From an uncultured Thalassotalea sp. (lineage in GTDB: Bacteria > Pseudomonadota > Gammaproteobacteria > Enterobacterales > Alteromonadaceae), in assembly GCA_947502355.1 (NCBI GenBank), contig CANMZP010000002.1:124001-188000 (forward strand): DNA of 64,000 nucleotides. Direction: 5' to 3'. The notes under the pieces were generated by a model. The model did not search any database. It was given only the letters and a program-made list of their open reading frames with translations, and had not been told where the DNA came from. Below, piece by piece: positions 17,618-26,208 of this stretch (positions are counted from its first letter, which is position 1; each line of letters opens with the position of its first letter). The position numbers were made by a program, and so were the translations under genes.

Positions 17618-18808
17618 GTGTCTTTACAAAAAATTGATGTATTAATTATTGGTGCAGGTGCTGCAGGTTTAATGTGTGCGGCGCAAGCGGGTTACCGTGG
17701 CCGTAAAGTCGCGGTTGTCGATATGGGCAAAAAGCCAGGCCGAAAAATCATCATTAGCGGTGGCGGACGCTGTAACTTTACCAATCAAAACGCGCAACCA
17801 AACAATTACCTTTGCGCAAACCCACACTTTGTAAAATCGGCTTTAAGCCGTTACAGCCAATATGACTTTATTGACTTGGTTGAACGTCATGGTATCGACT
17901 ATCACCATAAAACCCTTGGCCAATTGTTTTGCGATGACAGCGCACATAATATCGTTGATATGCTCATGACCGAATGCGAATGGGCAGGAGTAAGTATTCA
18001 CCAACAGTCTGAAGTGCTAAAGGTCGCCAAAACTGATCATGGCTATATTGTTACCACGACGGCACAAGACTTCCAGTGTGCATCACTTGTTATCGCCTCA
18101 GGTGGCCTAACCATGCCTAAATTAGGCGCTTCACCCATTGGTTATAAAATTGCTGAGCAGTTTGGTTTAAACGTCCTACCAACTTGTGCTGCTTTAGTAC
18201 CTTTTACCCTGCACGATAAAGACAAACAACGCTTTGACGGCTTGTCGGGCATTAGTGTCGATTGTGAAGTGAAAAGTGAAGATGGCACTGAATTTCGAGA
18301 AAACATACTGTTTACCCACCGCGGCTTATCTGGCCCGGCAATTTTGCAAATATCCTCATTCTGGAAAGCAGGACAGTTTATCAACATAAACTTATTACCA
18401 GAGCAAAACCTTAATGACACGCTGCAAGAAATGCGTAAGCAAAGCCCACAAAGGGCATTAAAAACTGCGTTAAGCCAACTGCTGCCAAAACGCCTTATAG
18501 ATAAACTGTATGAAGCGGGAGAATTACCCGATAAACCCTTAAATCAGTTAACTCACCAAGAATACGAGGAATTGCATCAGTACTTCCATCAATGGCAAAT
18601 AAAGCCAAATGGCACAGAAGGATACAGAACCGCTGAGGTTACCCTTGGCGGCGTGGACACGGATGAATTATCGTCAAAAACCATGGAAGCAAAAAAAGCG
18701 CCTGGTATGTACTTTATTGGCGAAGTTGCAGATGTAACCGGTTGGCTAGGCGGCTACAACTTTCAGTGGGCGTGGAGCTCAGGTTGGGCTGCTGGGCAAG
18801 TAGTATAA
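17618..18808 (+). CDS. yhiN: HI0933/YhiN-family FAD-dependent oxidoreductase
   Basis: A 396-residue flavoprotein of the HI0933 (BaiN/YhiN) family. It has the dinucleotide-binding motif VLIIGAGAAGLMCAAQAG at residues 8-25, the family hallmark ISGGGRCNFTNQ near residue 46, a central insert domain, and the C-terminal FAD-contact VADVTGWLGGYNFQWAWSSG. The physiological reaction is unknown in most bacteria; a gut clostridial homologue (BaiN) acts in bile acid metabolism, which is not implied here. The GTG start at 17618 has AAGG upstream and starts the conserved N-terminus. It is a single-gene unit. Confidence 0.9.
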   Translation: MSLQKIDVLIIGAGAAGLMCAAQAGYRGRKVAVVDMGKKPGRKIIISGGGRCNFTNQNAQPNNYLCANPHFVKSALSRYSQYDFIDLVERHGIDYHHKTLGQLFCDDSAHNIVDMLMTECEWAGVSIHQQSEVLKVAKTDHGYIVTTTAQDFQCASLVIASGGLTMPKLGASPIGYKIAEQFGLNVLPTCAALVPFTLHDKDKQRFDGLSGISVDCEVKSEDGTEFRENILFTHRGLSGPAILQISSFWKAGQFININLLPEQNLNDTLQEMRKQSPQRALKTALSQLLPKRLIDKLYEAGELPDKPLNQLTHQEYEELHQYFHQWQIKPNGTEGYRTAEVTLGGVDTDELSSKTMEAKKAPGMYFIGEVADVTGWLGGYNFQWAWSSGWAAGQVV

Positions 18809-18934
18809 AATTGTTCTGATAAAAAGTTTGCACACTGCTGGATCTACTATCTGGCAGTTTAGTCCCTTTCAGAGTCATTCACTGAATCAGGAAAAGAGCG
18901 CTATAAAAAAATGCACATAATCAGAAAAAACACA

Positions 18935-19045
18935 CCGTCATTCCGTGATGTTGTTGCACGGAACCTCCTCCAGTTGTAAGGTGGCTTCGTTAAAACATCC
19001 TTTTAAATTAGGGAGATCCCACCCAAAAGCACGGTGGGATGACGG
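18935..19045. repeat. Non-coding inverted-repeat element (MITE-like)
   Basis: About 111 bp bounded by CCGTCATTCC on the left and GGGATGACGG on the right, which match as inverted repeats at 9 of 10 positions. A second hairpin lies inside the right end (ATCCCACC / GGTGGGAT at 19016-19040). No frame is convincingly coding. Elements with CGTCATTCC ends are common dispersed repeats in many bacteria, but no second copy was seen in this window. The rest of the gap from 18809 to 19314 shows no gene. Confidence 0.5.
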
Positions 19046-19314
19046 CGTATTTGTTGAAATTACAGTTGTGATAACGGCGTATTTTTATGAATATATTTTA
19101 TTCCGCTTATCGCTCACTACAGACATTAACTTGAAGCTTTTCAAAGGTCAAATTTCGGTTAGAGTTGGATTACAATGAATACACTAAAGGGCAATAGTTT
19201 TTTTCTTTATTTAGACTTGCCGTGTTGGACAGGAACCGTGAAGACTAAAAATAAGTTTGGCTAAATCGGTGCTAACGACTTTAATTAAAGGCATATGGAC
19301 TCTCCTTTTATTGA

Positions 19315-19458
19315 AGTTATTTGCATAATTCAATACGGCACATCGATGCCGATTGTGGGGGATCCCATATCATTCGTTATGACGCCTACGATCAAACGGT
19401 GCTCGTAGAGTTTCGGTTAGAAAGCGACAATAATTCAGGGGGAGAAAAATATGCCTAA
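19315..19458 (+). other. Open frame overlapping the cupin start; possible gene remnant
   Basis: A frame of 47 codons opens after a TGA at 19312 and ends in a TAA that overlaps the cupin start codon. Its translation includes HIDADCGGSHIIRYDAYD and TVLVEFRLES, which looks protein-like but matches no family I recognise. There is no ATG in frame (only TTG at 19321). It may be the tail of a truncated gene or chance. Confidence 0.2.
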
Positions 19459-19975
19459 AGCAACATTTAGTCATTTCACTGACGGCCTAAATCCAGAACA
19501 GAGAAATCGAGACCACTTCATTGCCGAGCTCGATACAGAAGACGAGAAACTATGGGTGCCTTACGCAGAAGATGTTTGGATTCAGCCCTGTCAGTTCAAT
19601 GTGACGACCGGGGGTTTTAGCGTTCTTCTTAAGGGGTTGCCTGGCGCGGCACTTGGTGTTCATTATCACGTTGGCACTGTTCGTGGATATACGATTCAAG
19701 GTCACTGGAGATATCTAGAGCACGATTGGATTGCAAAACCCGGAACATTCATTTTTGAACCAGCTGGGGAAGCACACACCCTAGTCATCACTGAGGACTC
19801 TCCAGATCCAGCAATAATAATGTTTGTTGTTGAGGGCGGTCTCGTTTATCTCGACAAGCCAGCCGAGGGCACGCTTGTTGCCTTTGAAGACGGTTTTACA
19901 CTCTTAGAGATTTGCCGGAACTACTACCGTGAGACTGGGCTTGATTTGGAAGAATTAGATAAGCGTATCCGCTAA
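19451..19975 (+). CDS. Cupin dioxygenase of the 2,4'-dihydroxyacetophenone dioxygenase type
   Basis: A 174-residue single-cupin protein. The metal site is read as HYHVGTVRGY (His71 and His73), YLEHDW (Glu90) and PAGEAHTL (His109), and the intervening GYTIQGHWRYLEHDW block is characteristic of the family that includes 2,4'-dihydroxyacetophenone dioxygenase and acetylacetone-cleaving enzyme. Such enzymes cleave C-C bonds next to carbonyls using Fe(II). The actual substrate is unknown. A strong GGGGGAG ribosome site precedes ATG. Codon choice looks more GC-rich than neighbouring genes, the gene has no operon partner, and an attC-like structure follows it, so it may be a recent arrival. Confidence 0.82.
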   Translation: MPKATFSHFTDGLNPEQRNRDHFIAELDTEDEKLWVPYAEDVWIQPCQFNVTTGGFSVLLKGLPGAALGVHYHVGTVRGYTIQGHWRYLEHDWIAKPGTFIFEPAGEAHTLVITEDSPDPAIIMFVVEGGLVYLDKPAEGTLVAFEDGFTLLEICRNYYRETGLDLEELDKRIR

Positions 19976-19985
19976 TAACCACGGC

Positions 19986-20065
19986 GTCATAACAAGTCAA
20001 GGTAGCATGGGGGCTTCGCGCCGAGATCCGCTAACGCTGGCTCCTGCTTGAGACGTTGGTATGAC
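19986..20065 (+). other. attC-like imperfect palindrome after the cupin gene
   Basis: The 80-bp stretch starts GTCATAACAAGTCAAG and ends GCTTGAGACGTTGGTATGAC. The ends pair imperfectly, with shared GTCATA/TATGAC and TCAAG/CTTGA blocks and an AAC...GTT core spacing like the R and L boxes of integron attC sites. The R' core GTTGGTA departs from the GTTRRRY consensus in one position. It begins 10 bp after the cupin stop, as in a gene cassette. No integrase is present. The rest of the gap to 20204 holds nothing obvious. Confidence 0.3.
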
Positions 20066-20204
20066 TCCCTAGGTCAAGAAAAATCGCATTGATCCCTAGC
20101 ATTATTTTTCACGCCATTGTTAATTCGTTCTCAATCAGATGAGTTAACACATTGAATGAAGCCAGTCATTTCGTCGGTTATTCTGCAGGTATTTGTGGAT
20201 TAGG

Positions 20205-20717
20205 TTAATGCTTTTGCTGCTTCACCAAAAATAATCGAACCGCTTCTTGCAAAGATGTAAAACCAATTTTATTTAAATCAATATCTTCTAAGGCAACCCA
20301 GGCTATGTCCGATACTTCTTCAAGTTCCAGACTTACGGTTGGTTTTTCGGATAACTGGGCAATAAAAATGGCATCGGTTGTTTTGTAGGTAACGTCTTTG
20401 TATTGATAAGTGTTTGCTTGAGAACAAAAATATTTCCACTGGTTAATCTCAATATCTAACTCTTCTTTTACTTCCCGAGTTAATGCGTGCTCTAAACTCT
20501 CATCGTAATCGACAAAGCCACCGGGTAAATCATAACAGCCCATTGCGGGTTCTTTGGCACGAATATTAAATAAAATGTCCCCATGACAATAAATAATGCC
20601 AGCTACCGCAGACGCGCAGTTGTGAAAATAGGTAAATTGGCAATCAGGGCATTCGATTAAAGGAATGTTTGTTGTCTTGATTTGCTCAGATTTACATTGT
20701 GGGCAGAACTTAAACAT
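20205..20717 (-). CDS. Nudix hydrolase with N-terminal zinc ribbon
   Basis: A 170-residue protein. The N-terminal ribbon has two CxxC knuckles (FCPQC at residues 5-8 and ECPDC around 23-26), followed by a Nudix domain. The Nudix box reads GGFVDYDESLEHALTREVKEELDI; it keeps the catalytic REVKEE core, but the usual Gly of EExGU is Asp. Family members hydrolyse nucleoside diphosphates linked to another group, such as NADH or ADP-ribose. The specific substrate is unknown. GGAAA precedes the ATG. It lies downstream of the phosphomannomutase gene on the same strand but behind a terminator. Confidence 0.88.
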   Translation of the reverse strand: MFKFCPQCKSEQIKTTNIPLIECPDCQFTYFHNCASAVAGIIYCHGDILFNIRAKEPAMGCYDLPGGFVDYDESLEHALTREVKEELDIEINQWKYFCSQANTYQYKDVTYKTTDAIFIAQLSEKPTVSLELEEVSDIAWVALEDIDLNKIGFTSLQEAVRLFLVKQQKH

Positions 20718-20740
20718 AGGTTTCCACTTTATTTTAAGAA

Positions 20741-20776
20741 ATGAAAAAGCAAGAAGCTGATTGCTACTTCTTGCTT
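20741..20776 (-). terminator. Rho-independent terminator of the phosphomannomutase gene
   Basis: On the minus strand AAGCAAGAAG and CTTCTTGCTT form a 10-bp stem followed by a T-run, 30 bp after the stop codon of the gene at 20806. Confidence 0.8.
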
Positions 20777-20805
20777 ATGGTGACATTAAGTATAAAGCAA
20801 ATACA

Positions 20806-22185
20806 TTACGCTTTTAAGAGGGCTAATACTTCTTCTGTCTTAACGGCTAATAAGGTGGTATCCCCTTTAGTTTCTACATTCAATCTTACTACGGGTTCGG
20901 TATTTGAACTGCGTAAGTTAAAGCGCCATGGATTACCGTTATTGTCAAATGATAATGAAATGCCATCCGTGTTATCAACATCGCTAGCATCGCTTTGATA
21001 ATGCTCTAGCACACGGTCGATAGCGGCTTTAGGGTTTGCAATTACTGAGTTAATTTCGCCTGACGAAGGGTACGCGGTAATTCGCTCGGCAACGGTTTGC
21101 GATAGTGTGATGTTTTTAACACAAAGCAGTTCTGCTACAAGTAACCAAGGGATCATGCCTGAATCACAGTAGAAGAAATCACGGAAATAATGATGTGCGG
21201 ACATTTCACCACCATAAATGGCATCTTCAGCACGCATACGTTCTTTGATAAATGCGTGTCCAGTTTTGCACTGTACTGGCTTACCACCTGTTTGCTCAAT
21301 GATCTCAATGGTATTCCAAGTCAATCTAGGGTCATGAATGATGCTAGCACCCTGGTTCTTTTGCAAAAAGGCTTCGGCGAGTAAACCAACAATGTAATAA
21401 CCTTCAATGAACTGCCCTTTTTCATCGAATAAGAAACAGCGATCGAAATCACCATCCCAAGCAATGCCCATATCGGCGTTATGTTCGACAATGGCATCAA
21501 TTGTATCTTGTCTGTTTTCAGGTAATAGCGGGTTAGGAATACCATTAGGGAAGTTTCCATCCGGCTCATGATTTACTTTGATAAAGCTAATAGGCACATT
21601 TTTTTGCTTAAACACGGCTTCGATAGCATCGATAACATGACCCGCAGCACCATTACCAGAGTTAACAACTAGCTTCATTGGCGTTAAGTTATTAAGCTCA
21701 ATATATGACAGTAAGTGACTAACATAATCATCTAGCGTTGATTGTTTTGTATAGTTACCTTTTACTTCAACATCGTCAAATGCTTGGCTTTCTGCTAGCG
21801 CTTTAATGTCAAATAAGCCCGTGTCGCCACTGATTGGAACAGAATCTTTTTTGATAAGTTTCATGCCGTTGTAATCCATTGGATTATGGCTAGCCGTTAC
21901 CTCTATACCACCATCAACTTGTAAATGACTGGTCGCAAAATAAATTTCTTCGGTGCCTGTCATGCCTAAATCAATTACATTGACTCCGGCATCCATCAGA
22001 CCATTACTTAACGCCTGTGTTAATTCTTCAGACGTCAGGCGAATATCACCACCAACCACAACATCTTTTGGCTTAATTATTTGTCCATAAGCTCTGCCGA
22101 TTCGGTAGGCAATATCATCATTTAATTCTTCACCAAGCTTTCCTCGGATATCATAAGCTTTAAAACAGGATAAATTTATTGTCAT
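20806..22185 (-). CDS. cpsG: Phosphomannomutase (CpsG/ManB type)
   Basis: This 459-residue alpha-D-phosphohexomutase interconverts mannose-6-phosphate and mannose-1-phosphate for GDP-mannose synthesis. It starts with [14 protein letters not shown]. The phosphoserine loop is [11 protein letters not shown] with Ser99, the metal-binding loop is WDGDFDRCF, the sugar-binding loop is [10 protein letters not shown] and the phosphate-binding loop is RSSNTEP. These match CpsG of the colanic acid system closely. No capsule or O-antigen genes are adjacent, so it probably serves polysaccharide synthesis encoded elsewhere. Phosphoglucomutase activity is possible as a second function. Confidence 0.9.
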   Translation of the reverse strand: MTINLSCFKAYDIRGKLGEELNDDIAYRIGRAYGQIIKPKDVVVGGDIRLTSEELTQALSNGLMDAGVNVIDLGMTGTEEIYFATSHLQVDGGIEVTASHNPMDYNGMKLIKKDSVPISGDTGLFDIKALAESQAFDDVEVKGNYTKQSTLDDYVSHLLSYIELNNLTPMKLVVNSGNGAAGHVIDAIEAVFKQKNVPISFIKVNHEPDGNFPNGIPNPLLPENRQDTIDAIVEHNADMGIAWDGDFDRCFLFDEKGQFIEGYYIVGLLAEAFLQKNQGASIIHDPRLTWNTIEIIEQTGGKPVQCKTGHAFIKERMRAEDAIYGGEMSAHHYFRDFFYCDSGMIPWLLVAELLCVKNITLSQTVAERITAYPSSGEINSVIANPKAAIDRVLEHYQSDASDVDNTDGISLSFDNNGNPWRFNLRSSNTEPVVRLNVETKGDTTLLAVKTEEVLALLKA

Positions 22186-22632
22186 GAGTTTTTATTCTTT
22201 GGTTATTGGCTCCCTATTAATAAAAATAGCAGAACAAATAAAAATGGTTGGCTTATGGCAGGCAGAACTTCACAGCTCATAATCATTTCTATAGAAGCAT
22301 AATAGTCACCTCTAAGCCTATCGAACAGTAGTTATCTGCGTTCTTAAATCTAATAAAGGAACAGGATACTTAAACACCTTCTGCCCAGTTTTAGATCTGC
22401 ATTTCTATGACGTTATTCGCATTCTTGAGATAGGCAGGTATTAAAATTCTTTTGATAAAAGCTAAAGAGCCTATTATTTGTAGGGATTTAAGTGTGCATT
22501 TGATTATGTGTACTATTCTTACTTACGAGCCATAAAATAAGCGTTCAATAAGAAACGTCATTTAGCTTATTAAATAGGTGTGTAGCTCGCTAGCTATGCA
22601 TTATCGCAGGGTGCGAGGGTGAGGAAACTAAC
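22186..22632. other. Intergenic region between cpsG and the octaheme cytochrome gene
   Basis: This 447-bp divergent gap must hold promoters for both genes. I found no exact FNR, SoxR or CRP site and no stable terminator. A FNR-like half site (TTGAT) occurs near 22450 and again near 22500. GAGG eight bases before ATG supports the start of the cytochrome gene. Confidence 0.4.
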
Positions 22633-24075
22633 ATGAAAAAATACATAGCTGCTATTGGCTTTGTCATTGCCTGTATGTTGTTTGGCAATGTGGCACATGC
22701 TAATCCAGAATATAAGCAAACCAAAGTGTTTGCCCAATTGAGTGAAGAAAGTAAGAAGTGTGCATCATGTCACGAAAAGAAAAACCGTGGCTTGCATCAG
22801 CAATGGGGTCGTTCGAAGCACTATGGTGCCAATGTCGGTTGTTATGAATGTCATGCCGCCGACAAAGACGACAAAGACGCCATTAAGCATAAAAATAAGT
22901 ACATCTCTGTTATTGTTTCTCCAAAAGATTGTGCACAATGTCACCCAGACGAGGTGAAAGAGTTTTCTGCCAGTCACCATGCCGATGCCGGTAAAATACT
23001 TGGCTCGTTAGACAACTTCTTAGCGGAGGTTGTTGAGGGGCAACTATCGTTTAATGGTCAATCGGCCGTTGCCGTAAGTGGTTGTTGGCAATGTCATGGT
23101 AGTGAAGTAAAAGTACTGGAAAATGGTGATTTAGACCCGACAACCTTCCCAAATACTGGTATTGGCCGAATTAATCCTGACGGCTCCATTGGTTCATGTA
23201 CCGCTTGTCACCAACGACATGAGTTTTCTTTAGAGCAAGCTCGTCGTCCAGAAGCATGTGGTAAGTGTCATTTAGGGCCAGATCACCCACAAAAAGAAGT
23301 ATATGAAGAATCCAAACACGGCATTAATTTTTACGCCAATGTTGATCGAATGAATTTAGACAATTCAAAATGGATTGTTGGTGAAGATTATGACGCCGCT
23401 CCTACCTGTGCAACCTGTCATATGTCGGCGACCAAAAAACTGCCAATTACTCATGATGTGGGTGACCGCATAAGTTGGACATTGCGCCCAGCTATTTCTG
23501 AAAAAGTCGATGCGAAAGCCATCGCACAAGGCAAAGAAGTGAAACCTTGGGAAGACCGTCGTGACGATATGAAGAAGGTATGTACGTCGTGTCATACTTC
23601 ACAATGGACTGAAAACTTCTATGAGCAGTTTGATAATTTGGTTGTTACCTACAACGAAAAATTCGCTAAACCGGGCAAATCATTAATGGGCTTTTTAACC
23701 AAAGCCAAGTTGCTTACAGAGCAGCAATTTGATGAAGAAATTGAGTGGACCTGGTTCTACTTATGGCATCACGAAGGCCGTCGAGCTCGCCATGGTGCAG
23801 CAATGATGGCACCAGATTACGTACAATGGCATGGTATGTTTGAAGTGGCAGAGCGTTTTTACATTGAACTGATCCCGCAATATCGTGAAATCCTTCATCA
23901 TGCAAAAGAAGAAGGTAATGAAGCGGCTTTCAACGACGGTACGAAACTTCTTGATGAAATTTTGTCTAGACCTGAGCACTTATGGTTTACTGGCAACGAA
24001 ACTCACGAAGTAAAAAGCAAGCGTAAAAAAGCTCAGCAAGAGTTCAAAAAACGCTACTTAAGCGAAAGTAAGTAA
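22633..24075 (+). CDS. Octaheme c-type cytochrome of the hydroxylamine oxidoreductase (HAO) family
   Basis: A 480-residue periplasmic cytochrome with signal peptide (cleavage after GNVAHA near residue 23) and exactly eight CxxCH motifs starting at residues 43, 70, 100, 151, 189, 209, 259 and 317. None is CxxCK, which argues against the octaheme nitrite reductase (ONR) and tetrathionate reductase types. The helical tail with WHHEGRRARHGAAMM and DYVQWHGMFEVAERF follows the last haem, as in HAO proteins. In epsilonproteobacteria HAO without the cross-linked tyrosine is paired with a NapC-type cytochrome and proposed to reduce nitrite; the neighbour at 24301 makes that reading attractive. Whether the tyrosine cross-link residue exists needs alignment. 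Confidence 0.85.
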   Translation: MKKYIAAIGFVIACMLFGNVAHANPEYKQTKVFAQLSEESKKCASCHEKKNRGLHQQWGRSKHYGANVGCYECHAADKDDKDAIKHKNKYISVIVSPKDCAQCHPDEVKEFSASHHADAGKILGSLDNFLAEVVEGQLSFNGQSAVAVSGCWQCHGSEVKVLENGDLDPTTFPNTGIGRINPDGSIGSCTACHQRHEFSLEQARRPEACGKCHLGPDHPQKEVYEESKHGINFYANVDRMNLDNSKWIVGEDYDAAPTCATCHMSATKKLPITHDVGDRISWTLRPAISEKVDAKAIAQGKEVKPWEDRRDDMKKVCTSCHTSQWTENFYEQFDNLVVTYNEKFAKPGKSLMGFLTKAKLLTEQQFDEEIEWTWFYLWHHEGRRARHGAAMMAPDYVQWHGMFEVAERFYIELIPQYREILHHAKEEGNEAAFNDGTKLLDEILSRPEHLWFTGNETHEVKSKRKKAQQEFKKRYLSESK

Positions 24076-24088
24076 TTTAGCTATAATT

Positions 24089-24125
24089 AATGCTGCAGTG
24101 ACATAGGTTGCTGCAGTATTTTTTT
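24089..24125 (+). terminator. Terminator between the two cytochrome genes
   Basis: AATGCTGCAG and CTGCAGTATT pair over 10 bp with one G-T wobble, followed by T-rich sequence. It implies that the tetraheme gene has its own promoter or depends on read-through. Confidence 0.7.
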
Positions 24126-24300
24126 ATGCAAATTCAATCAAAAGTTCTCATTTTCTTTACATGTTGTATTGTATTTTAGTGTTAAAATGTTACTTTAAAT
24201 CAAAGTATTATTAGCAGTGTTAAGAGATAGTACATTTAACAAGATGTAAATTATTTGCATATTAAGTCGGACAATACCGATCAACAGTTGAGACTATATT

Positions 24301-24879
24301 ATGAGCGATGAATCAAAGTGGAAATCAATGTGGAAACCATCTAAAAAATGGTTTTTATTATGGCTACCAACCGGGGCATTTGTTTTTGCCTTTATTGGCG
24401 TACTTGGCACTGTGGCCTTTAACACGGTAATTCATGCAACCAACACCAATGAATTTTGTTATAGCTGTCATGTGGGTATGGACACCATTGTTGAAGAGTA
24501 TGAGGCATCAGCTCACTTTAACCAACAACGTGGTATTGTTCGTGCTGAGTGTAATGACTGTCATGTGCCAAAAGAGTTTATCCCGAAAATGATCGTTAAA
24601 ATCACCGCCATGAAAGATGTATATCATATGCTGGCGGGTACGGTAAATTTGGATAACTTTGAATCTTTACGTGGTGGACAAGCGGAACATGTTTGGGAAG
24701 TTTACCGTGAAAATGACTCTCAATTTTGCCGAAACTGTCACAACGTTGAAACTTGGGATTTGAGCCAACAACCAAAGCGCGCTCGTAAAAAGCACGATCC
24801 AGCGCGTTGGGAAAAACGCGGTGAAACCTGTATAGATTGTCACAGCGGTATTTCGCATGAATTACCTGAAGACGATTAA
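24301..24879 (+). CDS. NapC/NirT-family tetraheme quinol dehydrogenase
   Basis: A 192-residue membrane-anchored cytochrome with one N-terminal helix (about residues 17-42) and four CxxCH motifs starting at residues 53, 84, 143 and 177. It has the spacing of the NapC/NrfH/CymA family, which oxidises menaquinol and passes electrons to periplasmic reductases. The haem-1 region CYSCHVGMDT includes a methionine as in NrfH. The likely partner is the octaheme cytochrome just upstream, giving a quinol-to-HAO electron route. It could instead act as a general CymA-like hub. It has its own 220-bp upstream region and a strong terminator downstream. Confidence 0.92.
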   Translation: MSDESKWKSMWKPSKKWFLLWLPTGAFVFAFIGVLGTVAFNTVIHATNTNEFCYSCHVGMDTIVEEYEASAHFNQQRGIVRAECNDCHVPKEFIPKMIVKITAMKDVYHMLAGTVNLDNFESLRGGQAEHVWEVYRENDSQFCRNCHNVETWDLSQQPKRARKKHDPARWEKRGETCIDCHSGISHELPEDD

Positions 24880-24892
24880 GTTAGTTTAAAAG

Positions 24893-24930
24893 AAAAAAGG
24901 CTCATTGGTGTGAATCAATGAGCCTTTTTT
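24893..24930 (+). terminator. Rho-independent terminator after the tetraheme gene
   Basis: A perfect 15-bp stem (AAAAAAGGCTCATTG / CAATGAGCCTTTTTT) with an 8-nt loop lies 13 bp after the stop codon. Confidence 0.93.
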
Positions 24931-25059
24931 GATCTCGGAACAATAAATATTTTATCACCATGTAATGATAGCAAAATCAGGACTCAAGCTTGTTTTCGCG
25001 AGCAAACGTTTTGAAAAAGTATAATATGGGCAAAATAGTGAACAAAATTGAAATAATCA

Positions 25060-25090
25060 TTGACCTCAAGTTAACTTGAGGTTTTAGTAT
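25060..25090 (+). promoter_or_regulatory. SoxR-type promoter of the RND efflux operon
   Basis: A perfect 18-bp palindrome CCTCAAGTTAACTTGAGG (25064-25081) lies between a -35 TTGACC (25060-25065) and a -10 TAGTAT (25085-25090). The spacer is 19 bp, the over-long spacing that defines MerR/SoxR-activated promoters. The palindrome is the same as the SoxR site of E. coli soxS as I remember it. It lies 36 bp before the adaptor gene. Confidence 0.88.
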
Positions 25091-25125
25091 CGCCCGCAGT
25101 TTTATAAATTTTTAAGGTTAAATAT

Positions 25126-26205
25126 ATGAAGGGTAGAGTATTTATCATGACAGTCATTGTTTTGATAATTGGTATTGGCGGTTTGTTTTATTTTAAATCC
25201 TGGCAGGATTCGGCTAATCAGGGATTCGCCATGCCTGAGCAAGTGATTAATATTGAAGCGCAATATGTGCAAACCAAACCATACCAGAAAACCACTGCAT
25301 TAATCGGACAGGCTAGTGCCTTACAGCACGCGACCATCAGCAATGAGTTAGCGGGTAAAATTACCCGAGTAAACTTTACATCGGGCCAAAAAGTCGATCT
25401 TGGGAAAGTCTTATTTGAAATTAATCACCGTGAAGAGTCTGCCTTATTAAAGTCAGCAAAAGCTGAAAGTCGGTTAAATAAGCAAACCCTAGAGCGCTAT
25501 TTGATTTTGCACAAAGATGGCCGCATAAGTGATGATCAAGTCGATTTAGCAAATGCACAATTGGCGAAATCTTTAGCTGAAATAGAACGAATTGCTGCAA
25601 TAATCGATAAAAAAGTTATAAAAGCGCCTTTTACCGGACATATTGGTATTCATGACTTAAGTGTTGGTCAATACATTGACAGCAATACCCAAATCACCGA
25701 ATTAGTTGCCGATAGCGATTACATTTGGGTGGATTTTAATGTGCCACAAACTTACCCTCAATTACCACTTAACTCGCATGTGATGGTCTTTGATAAAAGC
25801 TCACAAACCTCAGCGAAGACTGAAATTGTGTCCATTTCACCCTCGTTAAATCAAGCCTCTCGACAGGCGAAATACCGGGCTAAATTAGTCCTTAGCGACA
25901 TGCCCATTAAACCCAACCAATTATTGAAAGTTGAATTTCCATTAACGTCACCAGAGCAGCATTTAGTGATTTCCCAGCAAGCGGTGGTCAAAGATCAATT
26001 GGGCGATTATGTGTTTGTGCTGAATGAAGCCGATGGTGGTCATCGCGCAATTCAGACCAAGGTTTTACTTGGTGATCGTATGGGGGATGAAGTCATTGTA
26101 GTATCCGGGCTTGAAGCCAATGCTTTGGTGGCCACCCAAGGTGCTTTTAAGTTAAGAAGTGGCATAAAAACAGCCTTTACTCTTGATGAGAAAAATGAGG
26201 GCTAA
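25126..26205 (+). CDS. RND efflux periplasmic adaptor (membrane fusion protein)
   Basis: A 359-residue adaptor that links an inner-membrane RND pump to an outer-membrane channel. One N-terminal helix (residues 6-24) anchors it. The biotinyl-lipoyl halves are HATISNELAGKITRVNFTSGQ and IKAPFTGHIGIHDLSVGQYI, separated by a helical hairpin (about residues 100-150), with beta-barrel and membrane-proximal domains after. It is nearest in type to MexH-like adaptors. The gene is first in an operon behind a SoxR-type promoter, and the pump gene starts 3 bp after its stop. No outer-membrane factor gene is present, so it probably uses a TolC encoded elsewhere. Confidence 0.93.
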   Translation: MKGRVFIMTVIVLIIGIGGLFYFKSWQDSANQGFAMPEQVINIEAQYVQTKPYQKTTALIGQASALQHATISNELAGKITRVNFTSGQKVDLGKVLFEINHREESALLKSAKAESRLNKQTLERYLILHKDGRISDDQVDLANAQLAKSLAEIERIAAIIDKKVIKAPFTGHIGIHDLSVGQYIDSNTQITELVADSDYIWVDFNVPQTYPQLPLNSHVMVFDKSSQTSAKTEIVSISPSLNQASRQAKYRAKLVLSDMPIKPNQLLKVEFPLTSPEQHLVISQQAVVKDQLGDYVFVLNEADGGHRAIQTKVLLGDRMGDEVIVVSGLEANALVATQGAFKLRSGIKTAFTLDEKNEG

Positions 26206-26208
26206 GCC

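Noticed and set aside
18945-19178. A 77-codon frame across the inverted-repeat element
   Set aside because: It covers non-coding repeat DNA and has no ribosome site or protein-like pattern.
22186-22632. Searched for an FNR or nitrite-responsive site upstream of the octaheme cytochrome
   Set aside because: Only half sites (TTGAT) were found; none has the full inverted repeat.
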